64,000 nt of DNA, taken from contig CM061139.1 in assembly GCA_030789695.1 (NCBI GenBank), forward strand, positions 7,579,878-7,643,877. The letters run 5' to 3'. The notes under the pieces are model-generated. The model worked only from the letters and a program-made list of their open reading frames with translations. It had not been told where the DNA came from and did not search any database. This stretch comes from Scilla litardierei. Lineage: Eukaryota > Streptophyta > Magnoliopsida > Asparagales > Asparagaceae. Shown here piece after piece: positions 1-10,453 of the stretch (position 1 is the stretch's first letter; each line of letters opens with the position of its first letter). Both the position numbers and the translations under genes were made by a program.

Positions 1-75
1 ATCCACAAAACAGTTTAGGCAAAAACCCAATTGGAATCCATGAGAAAAATCTCAACGGAAATAATCTGAACTTGC

Positions 76-731
76 GACAGTCGACTGTTGAACAATCCAC
101 AGTCGACTGTTGCACAGTCAGCAATGGTAGGTGAGAATTCATAGGGTAACTTAACCGTGGACAGTCGACTGATGATGCAAAGACAGTCGTCTGTTAAAAA
201 AACAGGCGACTGTAAATTCTTCGACAGGCGACTGGCCGAGAGAAGAGTAAGTTAGACAAATACTGGAAATCTCACAAGATACAGGACAGATGACTGATTC
301 AGGTAATACAGTCGACTGTTAATCAGAACAGTCGACTGTATAACCTTAAACAGACGATTGTCAAAAGCAAGAGAAGTTTCTAGAGAGCTGAGTCAAAGAA
401 ATGACTTACAGACAGGCGACTGTTGCAGCATAGACAGTCGACTGATCTAATAGACAGTCGACTGTATATACAGCATAAGTCGACTGGCCGTAGAATTCAG
501 ATCAAACAGAGTTTGGGCAAGGAGAGACAGGCGACTGATTTACAATACACAGTCGACTGTCACTTGGACAGGTGCATGTGAATCGTTCAACAGTAGCATG
601 TGCAAAATAATTAGAGAAGGCCCAAAACTATATTGTAATAGTCTGTGCATAACAGGCGACTGTAGAACAAAACACAGTCGACTGTTTTTGAGACAGGCGA
701 CTGTAAACTGTTAAGCAGTCGGCTGTTATAA
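76..731. repeat. Dispersed palindromic motif field (consensus ACAGTCGACTGT)
   Basis: About 20 occurrences of a 12-base motif lie in 650 bases. Roughly half are the perfect palindrome ACAGTCGACTGT. The others are one-sided variants such as ACAGGCGACTG, CAGTCGTCTG and CAGACGATTG. Spacing is irregular (about 15-70 bases), and the DNA between copies is not repeated, so this is not a tandem satellite or a CRISPR array. Clear copies lie near 77, 100, 161, 183, 203, 223, 309, 328, 413, 434, 453, 528, 549, 653, 675, 693 and 715. No convincing gene overlaps the field. Function is unknown; clustered binding sites or hairpins within a retrotransposon LTR or leader are possibilities (inference). Confidence 0.8.
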
Positions 732-839
732 ACAATCCTAGCACAAACAAAAGAGAATTGAATTGGGAACAAAGGACAATGGTCTAATGATGCCCTATGA
801 CAGAATGTAGATGCGTGTGAGTGCTCCATCAAAGTTCTA

Positions 840-1124
840 CTTCTAAGCTACATACTAGAAGAGATAAAAGAAAAATTACATTGACGAATAATCTCTGCTT
901 TCCATCGTATGAGCTTGAAGTCTTTTCGGAGCTTCAATCATCAATCTACGATCATCCAATTCATGTCATTTGCATTCAATGACGTATGTGAGTCATCCAT
1001 TGCTAGTTGATCTTTATAATAAGCTTAGGCAATGGATTAACAGTAAAATAGGGGATTAGTCACAAGTATTTATGTTTGCTCATCATTAACACCAAGTAGG
1101 GAAAAGTCCAATACTCAACAATAT
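840..1124. other. Unassigned sequence between the motif field and gypsy pol
   Basis: No open frame or repeat is recognised. The gypsy reverse-transcriptase reading frame becomes recognisable only at about 1125, so this stretch and the motif field probably belong to another insertion that displaced the upstream part of the gypsy pol, or to a deletion junction. Confidence 0.4.
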
Positions 1125-3415
1125 GCTAAGTATATCAAGTGTCAGTTTTGGCTGATCAAGGTTGCTTTTCTGGGACATGTTGTATCTGGAGATGGGATAG
1201 CTGTAGATCCAGAGAAGGTTGCTGCAGTAGAGAAGTGACCAGTTCCTAAGTCAATCACAGAGATTAGGAGTTTTTTGGGATTGGTTGGGTACCACAGAAA
1301 GTTCATCAAAGATTTCTCTAAGATCGCTGAACCTATGACTCATCTAACTAAGAAGAATGTTGCATACAATTGGTCAGAGGAATGCCAACGAGCATTTGAT
1401 GAACTGAAGAAGAGATTGATCATTGCACCTGTCCTGACGATTCCATACCGTTCAAGTGGATTTGAAATTTTCTGTGAGCGTCAGACAGAGGATTAGGGTG
1501 TGTTCTCCATCAGCATGGTAGAGTAGTAGCCTTTACTTCTAGATTGCTGAAGATGCATGAGAAGAACTAACCTATGCATAACTTGGAATTAGCGACAGTG
1601 GTATTTGCATTGAAGTTATGGAGGCATTTTCTTCTGGGTGAACATGTAAAGATATACACATATCACAAGAGTTTGAAGTACGTATTCACTCAGAAAGAGC
1701 TGAATATGAGACAACACAGATGGCTAGAGTTGATGGCTGATTATGATATGTACCTTCAGTATCACCCTGGAAAGGTCAACATAGTAACTTATGCTCTTAG
1801 TCGCATGCCAACAGTGATGATGTTGACGGCACAGAGAGAACTTTGGGGTGATATTCAACAGATGGAGATTGAAGTTGTCTTATCTGGTACATCAGTAATG
1901 ATGATGAACTTGCAGGTTCAATCTGATTTGGTTGAAAGGATTAAGGCAGCTCGGTCTGAAGATGGGAAGTTAAGGAAGATTCGAGAGCAGACAGAGGCCG
2001 GACTTCGTAATGATTTCTGTACCATGAAGATGGGTCTCTGCATTTTGGAAGCAGAATTTGTGTGCCATTAGATGATATTCGGGATGAACTACTGAGAGAA
2101 GCTCATAGTTCACCTTATTCTATCCATCCCAAAGGCACCAAAATGTATCGTGATTTGCGGCAACATTTTTGGTGGCACGGCATGAAGCGCAATGTGGCTA
2201 GGAGTGTAGCTTTATGTCTGACATGCCAGCAAGTCAAAGCTGAGCACCAGAGAACAAACGGACATTACAGCCTCTTCCGATTCCATAGTGGAAGTGGCAA
2301 TATGTGACGATGGATTTCGTGACTGGCTTACCTCGTACTCCTTGAGGATATGATGCTATTTGGGTAATGTTGATTGATTGACCAAATTAGCTCAATTCAT
2401 AGCTTTTCGAGTGGGCCAGTCGACCGATCATCTCGCCAAGAGATATATGGAGGTGAGATTCTTTGTTTTATATCACAATCTGATTAATTGTTGGTCTAAA
2501 TTCTGATTAAGTAATGTATGCAGGAAATCGTGAGGCTTCACGGAGTGCCTGATGCATAGTCTCTGACCGTGATACTAGGTTTACGTATCACTTTTGGAGA
2601 AGTCTGCAGGCCGGCTTTGGGACTCAATTGAGTTTCAGCACTGCATACCATCCACAGACAGACGGTCAGTCAGAGAGGACGATTTAGATTCTGGAAGATA
2701 TGTTGAGGGCGTGCAGTTGGATTTCAAGGGCTCTTGGGATGAACATCTATATTTGGTAGAGTTCGCCTACAATAATATTTATCAAGCCAGTATAGGCATG
2801 GCGCCATTTGCAGCTTTATATGGGAGGAAGTGTTGATCTCCTCTTAGTTGGGATGATGTTGGAGACCGCGAATTGTTGGACCCAGATATGATCGTTGAAA
2901 ACGTGGATGTAGTGAGGGTCGTCAGAGATAATCTTCGCATATCCCAAGACCATTATAAGCATTGGGTAGATGTGAAGAGGCAACACTTAGAGTTTCAGCC
3001 AGGCGAACAAGTGTTTTTGAAGATCTCACCAACACGAGGGTTGATCCATTTTGGTAGACGAGGAAAGCTGAGCCCGAGATATATTGGACTTTTGAAGTTT
3101 GGCTCGTGTTGGAGAGGTGGCTTATATGATTGCATTACCAGCATCTCTTGAAGGAGTGTATAACGTGTTTTACATATCGCAACTCAAGAGATGTATTGGA
3201 TATCCTAATCATGTCGTCGACTTCTTAGAGATTGAAGTGCAACCAGACTTGACGTAGATCAGCAACCAGTGGCTATTCTGGACAGAAGACAGAAGATGCT
3301 GAGGAAGAAGTCCATCAATCTAGTGCGGGTTATGTGGCACCGAGAGTCACGAGGAGAGTCTACCTGGGAACTTGAGGATGAGATGAGAGAGAAATACCCA
3401 CACCTGTTTGTGTGA
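1125..3415 (+). pseudogene. Chromovirus/Tekay-like Ty3-gypsy pol remnant (RT end, RNase H, integrase)
   Basis: The fragments read in family order. The end of reverse transcriptase contains FLGHVV and GLVGYHRKFIKDFSKIAEP (about 1165-1330). The RNase H connection and domain follow, with YHPGKVN (about 1574-1810). Next is an integrase zinc-binding region with HFWWHGMKRNV and CLTCQQVK (about 2160-2240), then an integrase core with [11 protein letters not shown] and [14 protein letters not shown] (about 2530-2830). A C-terminal part with LKISPTRGLIHFGRRGKLSPRYIG and a final KYPHLF follows. The frame is broken by stops, for example a TGA near 1237 and a TAG near 1494, and by shifts, so it is dead. 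A 3' LTR begins 95 bases after the last codon. RT palm, protease and gag are not visible to the left. Confidence 0.9.
2453..2523 (+). other. Candidate 71-bp spliceosomal intron inside the integrase core
   Basis: The segment starts GTGAGA and ends TATGCAG, is AT-rich, and has a branch-like CTGATTAA about 15 bases before the end. Both flanks encode adjacent integrase residues: the left exon ends with ...RYME in phase 0, and the right exon starts with EIVRLHGVP. The length is not a multiple of three, so without removal it would shift the frame. Splicing is inferred, not shown. Confidence 0.6.
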
Positions 3416-3497
3416 TGTAATTTTGTTATGTATAATGATGTGATGTATAGAATGTTTTTCTTCTTATTTTGTAATCCCGATGACGGAATTTATTTTC

Positions 3498-3509
3498 AGT
3501 GGGATAGGA
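3498..3509 (+). other. Polypurine tract before 3' LTR
   Basis: A short purine-rich run (AGTGGGATAGGA) lies directly before the TGTAATGACC start of the LTR, where plus-strand DNA synthesis is primed in LTR retrotransposons. Confidence 0.6.
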
Positions 3510-6274
3510 TGTAATGACCCTATTACTAATATACAAGTATGTGTACGTATTTTTGGATGTATGGATACGTACAAATTTTTGAGTATGTTTATTAATTTTT
3601 CCAAAAATTTTGGGATGTTAAATTATTTTTAATTAAGTTTTAAGCATCATTTGGGTTTACAAAAGAGAAGTAGTTGGAGGAAATACTTTGTATTTAACTT
3701 GTATGGTGTATTCATTATGTATTTTTATTTTCTAAAAAATATTAATTCCAATAAACCCTAACCATGACACATAGCTAAGTTTGGTGTCATCTTGCATGTT
3801 AAGGGGGGATACACTTGTCATTAGCCTTGACCAAGTGTGTGGAGGAGGTTAATTTGGGGGGAAATACAAAAGGAAAAAAGGGAATGAAAAAAGAAAAGGA
3901 AAAGAGAATTTTGTATTGCACTCTCACCCTCTCCCTCTCTCCCCCTCACTCAGGCCGAATCACCCCATCCCCTTTTCACCCCTTGCATGCCACTCCCATC
4001 ACCATTCTCCCCTTTAGCACCTCCCCTTCCACCTCCCAAACATCTCCACGCACAAAAATTACGTCACAAGCTTCAATTAAACCACAAGTTTCTCATTCCA
4101 CCAAGATCAAATAATTTCCATACCCAAATTATATATTGAAGGAGAAGTTTGAAGAGGAAAAAGCTTGGGGTCATCAAGGAGAAGAAGGGCCAAAGACCTT
4201 AAGAAGGACTAATCAAGGTAGAACTCCTAATTCAATGGTAGGATTTTAGTTTCTGGAATAAAAACTGTAAACATCTATTAATTATGCTTCGAAATAAATT
4301 CTGACAAAAATATAGTCATATAGCTCATGAAATCTTACCCCATGTTCATATGTAACATGCCTATTATCAGTTCAGTAATTAGGAATAAAAATTCTATCTT
4401 TACAACATGTCTGCATTTCATTCAATCTGGGCACATTTTGGAAAAATTGATCTCAGTCCCTGCACATTCTATAAAATTTAGTGTACTTGGTCTCGTTGTA
4501 AATTTAACAACCTGTTCTACAGTTTTCCATGAGTGCTTGTTTTCGAGATTCTAACTGCAAAAGACTTAAAATAGCAATTGTTACAGCCTTCAGAATCTGT
4601 CTGAATAACAGATTCGATAGGTCTCACCAGACAAATCACCATAAATCATCTAGTTTATATTTCTGCATGAAATTTTATTTGTGAGTCCAGGACTATCATG
4701 TTCACAACTCTTAAGAGAAGAAAATTTGATGTTTAGTACAAATATTTGGTACATTATGCCTCTATTTGGGACTATCCTGTTATTTCCAGAGACTGAGTTG
4801 CATGAATGTGTTGTTTTGTCTTCAATTATGAATTTCCATGCTTGTGGCTTCAATATATGATTGTTACAAGATATAGATTAGCATGTTTCTACATGAATTA
4901 AAGTAGCATGTTGTTAGTAGCATGTTGTTAAATTAGTGAGCTCTTGTTATAGCTATATCGTTATGTTTCATGTTTATAACTATTCACATGATAATATATT
5001 ATGTGATGTATTTCCTTCATGTTATGTGTAAACAAAATGTGGCAATGGACAATGAAATGGAAAGTACGTTGAAATGATGACTCGTGTTGTTGTATAATGG
5101 AAATGTAAAAGTGGTAATTAGGCCGCTAAATAATTTAATGGTGTAATGATGAATTGTTCTAAAAAAACTAAGAGTGAGGCAGAGTGTTAATGTCTGGAGC
5201 GCTCAATCCATTCTAAAATGGGTGAGACTCCAGATGTATGTTTGAGGGAAACACGTGTAAATTATAGGAGTTAAGGAGCGGACAGATGATGGGTTTCTCA
5301 CTCGCCATGTCACTCCCTTAAGGGAATGTTGACTAGAGTTAGAGAGGCCGATGGTGTATTCGTGTTGCACCAGTAGGTAATTGATGGTTTTCTCCATTTG
5401 TCCCATGAAAACCCAAGATTTGTCTCACTCCCGTAAGGGGGGAGTTACGAGAGGCCCCTCCAGTGCTCGTGTCGCTGGTTGTGGTACCACTTTTCACCCA
5501 CCCTGGGTGAAGTCCGGCTCATTAGCGCCCTACGGTTTACCTAGGTTTCCAAATAACCATTAAACATTTAATTTTAACTAACTTAATCTGTAATTATGGT
5601 CTTGTACTTTTGTTCTTCCGCTTTTACTTTCAGCACTTGTGAATCGTTCATTTAAATTCTGCATTTATTCTTTAGTTATTATAACATCTGTAGATAAATG
5701 GTTAGTTAGAAGGACCAGTTCCAAAAACTGGATCCTACTAAAGTGTTAAGAATTCATACTGGTTCACGTGTTGACGTGTCCTCTTGTGGTTTCAGGTGTG
5801 GGACCCGAGCAGACTGTGCGGGTTCCGAAGATAGAGACCGATGCCAGTGCTTCAGAGGTAGAGCCTACAGGCGATTTCGTCCAGCTGGACTTTCCTGGAG
5901 TAGACTAGTGGGTGTGTTGTACCATGTGTGGACACTTTTAGTTCTTTTTGGGCTGTGGTTTCTTTCTTTTGTACCCCCACTTTTGTACCCCCTCTTGTAC
6001 AGCTGATGTATGTATTTGTACTTTGTATAATATAATGTAATGTACAATGTTGTTATGTTTTCCTTTCAGTACTACGATTTTATATTCTGTTGGATCACTT
6101 TACCTTTCTCTGCGTATTATTCCAGTGTTGTTGCAGTGGCCTGCTTATTTAATTAATTTAACCACATAAAAATGCCTAGTAGTATTTAGATAAGAGGGCT
6201 TGAAGCCCGAGTCTGAATACTATGGCAGCCTCGTTAGTTACGTCTCTCCGTATTTGGGAGAGCAGGGCGTGACA
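3510..6274 (+). mobile_element. 3' LTR of the Tekay-like element
   Basis: The LTR is 2,765 bases, starting TGTAATGACC and ending GGGCGTGACA. These termini resemble those of the larger element at 10454 (TGTAACGACC / GGGCGTGACA), so the two are related families. It follows the pol remnant and a polypurine tract, so it is the 3' LTR; the 5' LTR lies beyond the left edge. Minus-strand Tat-like sequence begins immediately after 6274, showing that this element inserted into a Tat-like element. No credible gene lies inside it. Confidence 0.85.
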
Positions 6275-6783
6275 GGCTGGGTGACCGTCGACGCGCTGAG
6301 TGTGGTCTCCTGGATGAGGTCGTGGTCAATTCGCCTCTAGTCCATTCGGCCCTTCCATCTGCCTCATCCTGGATTGAAGTGTGGGTAAGGGATCGCACCG
6401 GTATGAAGTTCGGCATGGTGAACCGCCGCTCCGGGTTGGCGCTCTCATCGTCGTGGTCGGCGACCACGGCCGAGCGCAGCAGGGGGTGGTGCTCCTATCG
6501 GTCAGGGATGGCCGCTGAGCCCCCCTCCAGGTAGCGTAGGTGGCCTGCGAGTTGTTGGATGATTGCTGCCAGTGTTCAAAAGTGAGCGTTAGTCTTTTGG
6601 GCGAAGAGACAGAGTTACTCTTGGGTCCCGAGCATGAGTCGCTAGTGCCCTCGGTGGTATGGCTGTGCCCGTTTTTGGGCAGGATGTAGTCGCCCTCCTC
6701 ATAGATGGGGGGCATGTGTCCTATTCCATTGCAAGCTGATTCCGTCTCGGTGATGTGGTTATTTGACGTGGGTGCTTCTTTGG
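6275..6783 (-). pseudogene. Tat-like gag, N-terminal fragment
   Basis: A minus-strand frame opens at about 6790, just inside the primer-binding site. Early residues include MGTKEAPTSNN and, near residue 70, LTFEHWQQ, a Gag N-terminal pattern found in Tat-lineage elements. After about residue 95 the coding sense shifts frame, and the sequence stops at 6275 where the Tekay-like LTR begins. The rest of this element is therefore outside the window, on the far side of that insertion. Confidence 0.6.
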
Positions 6784-6801
6784 TTCCCACAGACGGCGCC
6801 A
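6784..6801 (-). other. Primer-binding site of Tat-like element A
   Basis: On the minus strand, two bases after the LTR end, the sequence reads TGGCGCCGTCTGTGGGAA. This leader motif is characteristic of many plant Tat elements, and its TGGCGCC start fits annealing to a tRNA 3' end. The second Tat element in this window has the same site with one change. Confidence 0.8.
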
Positions 6802-6803
6802 GA

Positions 6804-7636
6804 TGTTTCAGGGTGTTTTCTTACCACGGATTGGTTGACTGGAGGGCTGAAGGTCAATGCGATCACGCGGGGCACGCATGGCCTCCGAGAGACGGGCACG
6901 GCTGGTTCGGCTCTGCGAAGAGTGCACGAGTCCAAGCGTCAACGTGCTGAAGGGGATCCTCGACAAGACGACGGCCTCCGTAGGGGTGGAGATGAACGGG
7001 CTCGGGGGCGAGCGCATTTGACTTCGGACTGGTTGGGTGCCGAAGGGTAGCCTCGGTGCGGCTAGATCTTCTTGACCTGAACAGACAAGAAAGCTTGTTA
7101 GGAGGGTCGAACCTTGGTTCCGACCAAGTTTCCCCTCCGATGCCTAAGTCAACAAGGATGTGAAGGATACTCGGTGGGATAGGTATGGCTTACGGGGAGC
7201 CCGATACGCGAGTCCTCGGGTCGAGATGTGGAGGAGAATTATAAGGTGAAAGATAAGGTCGTTTAAGAGGAATACCTCAGTGTTTTGGGTATCCAGGAAT
7301 TGATCCTTTGTATGTTGTTCTTCGAGTCACATTATAGGAGTCTTCCCTGTCCATGTCCCCTCGACGCCCCTTATCTCGCCCTGATGATCCACCACCTTGA
7401 TGATGTCTCCATGGGTCATGAAGGTGGGCGTAATGGGGCTCCTTAATGGTGATTAAGGGGATGTGTTTTAAGGGGAGCAGTTAACTCCTGCTGGTGTAGG
7501 TCAACGGTTGCGCCCACTTCGGTCCGAGGCCGGCCCGAATCAAAGTCTTCGTGAGGGCCTCGTTCTCCCCAGGCCCTTGGGCTTGCGAGACAATCTTGGG
7601 CCGCTCGGTCTTGGCCCATCCTGTGAGGGCCATATC
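6804..7636 (-). mobile_element. 5' LTR of Tat-like element A
   Basis: The LTR is 833 bases. On the plus strand it starts TGTTTCAGGGTG and ends ATATCA. It is a divergent relative of the 940-base LTRs at 33753 and 42057, sharing the same opening and the block around the AAGGTCG and GGTTCCG motifs. It interrupts the copia 3' LTR. The right flank reads CTTAT, the expected 5-bp duplication, but the partner copy is outside the window. Confidence 0.8.
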
Positions 7637-7755
7637 ACTTATATTCATTCATATAGGGGTTACATCATCTAGAGCCCAAGGGACACCCACTACTAAGTGG
7701 GTGTAATGGTGGATGGTTAGTGGGTGGAGACCAAAGATCTTACACATTCATAACA
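7637..7755 (-). mobile_element. Copia 3' LTR fragment
   Basis: The 119 bases match most of the 171-base LTR at 30406-30576, sharing the CCCACTACTAAGTGGGTG block and the ATTCATAACA terminus. The remainder is cut off by the Tat-like insertion at 7636/7637. With the right-hand LTR, it brackets one minus-strand copia element. Confidence 0.85.
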
Positions 7756-7770
7756 CTCCCCCCATCCATC
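7756..7770 (-). other. Copia polypurine tract
   Basis: On the minus strand, GGATGGGGGGAG directly precedes the TGTTATGAATG start of the 3' LTR, fixing the orientation of the copia element as minus. Confidence 0.75.
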
Positions 7771-7959
7771 CATTCTTAGCATATGAATTCTTCAGGATCC
7801 AATACGCTAATGTGGGGTGGATACTGCTGGATCCAGAGTTATCGTGTTTTCCTCGTTAAAACCTTAGCTGTGAAAAACCCAGTGGGAAAAACCATCAGCT
7901 TAAGAAAAAAGAGTACAATACACAAGTGACTCCTCCCGATCTGTACAAGCTTCAGGCGT

Positions 7960-9000
7960 GTAAGTCTTTCAGCTGTTTCATCCCTATATCTTTTACAAGC
8001 TTTGTATAAGTACATCTAGGCAATGCCTTGGTAAACAGATCAGCTAAATTATTACAAGACTGAATCTTCTGTACTTCAATCTGCTTCTGCTCTTGTAGCT
8101 CGTGCGTCCAGAAGAACTTGGGAGAATTATGCTTCGTCAGGTCGCCCTTGATAGTGGTTGGATGAGACTGGTGTGGTGGTCTGCTTTACAGATTTCTAGG
8201 AGATGGTCGTACCACAATAGGTGAACACGAAACCAGTTTGCGATTTCTCATTGTGTGGATCAGACCTGTAACCTGCATCTGCATAACCAATCAAAATGGA
8301 AGATCCACCTTTCGGAAAATATAATCACAGGTCAATCGACCCTTAGAGGTAGCACAGAAGCTGCTTAACTCCGTTCCAATGGGACTTTGTGGGCGCTGAA
8401 CTGTATCTGGCTAGTAGGTTGACTACGAACGGTATGTTGGGAAACGTGCAGTTTGCCATATATAGAAGTGCTCCAATGACATTAAGGTAAGGTACTTCAG
8501 GACCTAATGTTTCCTCTCCCTCTTCAAGCGGCCGGAAGGGATCCTTATGTACATCTAAAGATCTAACGACCATTGATGTAATTAGAGGATGGCTCTTATC
8601 CATATGAAAATTTTTGAGTAATTTCCTTGTGTATGTGGATTGGTGTAACAGGATTCCTCCAATGAGTTGTTCTATATGTAAGCCAAGACAATATTTAGTC
8701 TTGCCTAGGTCTTTCATTTCAAATGTTAGTTTGAGGGTTTCAGATATATCATCAATCTCTGCAGGAGATCCGATGAGTTTAAGTCGTCTACATAGATGAC
8801 TACTAATACGGATCTTGTTCCCGTGGTTTTAATGAAAATACATGGGCAGACTTCATTATTGGTGAAACCTTGTTGAACAAGGAATTCACTCAGTCTGTTA
8901 TACCACATTTTTCCCGATGGCTTAAGACCATATAATGATCTTTGAAGCTTAACAGAATAGACGTCCCGAGGTCAATCATTTATTTCTGTAGGTATTTTGA
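7960..9000 (-). pseudogene. Copia reverse transcriptase and RNase H (Ale/Retrofit-like)
   Basis: Read on the minus strand, the RT region has KMWYNRLSEFLVQQGF and VIYVDDLN, the catalytic YVDD box (about 8760-8910). This is followed by DLGKTKYCLGLHIEQ, HQSTYTRKLL, MDKSHPL and GALLYMANCTFPNIPF (8343-8717). RNase H follows, with GYADAGYRSDPHNEKSQTG and TYCGTTISW (about 8180-8290). The block is broken into several frames. The motif set is that of the Ale/Retrofit branch of copia. The RT N-terminal half (about 9000-9690) is too decayed for me to read confidently. Confidence 0.85.
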
Positions 9001-9694
9001 AACCATCTGGAAGTTTCATATAGATATCTTTATCTATATTGCCATATAGATATGCAGTCACAATGGTCATGAACTGCATTTCTAGGCCTTCCATTGATGT
9101 TAAGCTTATTGTGAATCGGAATGTGATCGCATTCATAACCGTCAGAATGTGATCGCATCCATAACCAGGGAATTTGTATCTTCATAATCTATCCCCGGTC
9201 ATTGGGAAAATCCCTGAGCTACAAGCCGTGCTTTTTAGTGTACGATCTGATTATTCTAATTTCTTTTCCTTATGAATACCCACTTGTTTCCCACAGTTTT
9301 TACACCTCTTGGTGTCTGGACTACTGGTCCAAAAATTTGTGTTTCAAGAGTGAGTCCAGCTCTACTCCTATTGCATCGTTCCACTTTGGCCTATCATCTC
9401 TGTGTCTGCATTCAGCTAGAGATCGTGGATCGATATCATTGTCGCATTGAGCGACGTGAACAGCAATATCGAACGCGAAGTCATCGTCGTCGACAGTGCT
9501 TTTTCTGTCCAGTACCTCCCCGGTACGTACGACATTTAATGATATTTCTCATGTATTGTCCTCTTCGGGGGACTGAAGGAGGGGAGAGGTTACTGGTCTG
9601 AGCTCAGCATCCTGTAGTGGGATATTCGTTATTTCTCCAGGTATTTTTCTCTTACGAGGGAATTTATCCTTGGAGCCAGGTGGTCGTCCTCTTT

Positions 9695-10453
9695 TTATTT
9701 AGGGTACGGCTGATTTCGCTGCCGGTGGATTGCACCCATCTTTGGAGATGTCAATCCTAGCTGGGTATTTGCAGCAGGGACGTGTGATCTGATAATTTTT
9801 TGGTTATCAGTGAATTTGTCCGGGAGTAAATGTACTGTATTCTGAATGTGAAGGATCTTCAAGATCTCATCTTCACACAGATTAGTATGCGGATCATAAT
9901 AAGACAAAGTCTTAGTATCCCAAGAAATGGTCTCTGAAGCTTCAGGCTTTTTAGTTTGTGAGCCTAGTTTGGAAAAAGAATTTTCGTCAAACTTACAATC
10001 TTCAAGACGAGCCTTAAACGCGTCGCCAGTGAGGGGCTCAAGGTATCTAATAATGTAGGGTGAATCATACCCTATGTAGATACCAAGCCAGCATTGAGGG
10101 CATATTTTAGTCCTCTGTGGAGGTGCTATGGAAACATAGACTGCACAACCGAATACTCTCAAGTGATAAATATTGGGAGGTGCATCATATGCAAGCTGCA
10201 TCGGAGATAAAATATGACCACCAGAGGGTCGTATTCTGATAAGCGAAGCGGCATGCAAAATGGCATGTCCCCATGCATCCACATGCAACTATGATTGCAT
10301 TAGCAATGGACGAGCAATCAATTGCAGACTCTTTATAATAGACTCAGCTAACACATTCTGGTTGTGAACATGAGCTACTGGATGTTCAATTTCAATACCA
10401 GTTGCTTGGTAGTAGTCTTGAAAGACTTGTGAAGTGAATTCCTCATCATTGTC
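9695..10453 (-). pseudogene. Copia integrase, C-terminal half
   Basis: The minus strand encodes DNDEEFTSQVF, IEIEHPVAHVHNQN and ESIIKSLQLIARPLL (10289-10453). After one frame break come WGHAILHAASLIRIRP and HLRVFGCAVYVSIAPPQRTK (9695-10288). The HPVAHVHNQN and WGHAILHAA boxes are integrase core motifs of Ale/Retrofit copia. The frame runs directly into the Tekay-like LTR at 10454. The N-terminal half of the same integrase resumes at 26490, 16 kb away. Confidence 0.88.

Noticed and set aside
76..731. CRISPR-like array
   Set aside because: Motifs are only ~12 bases, spacing is irregular, variants are frequent, and the context is plant transposon DNA.
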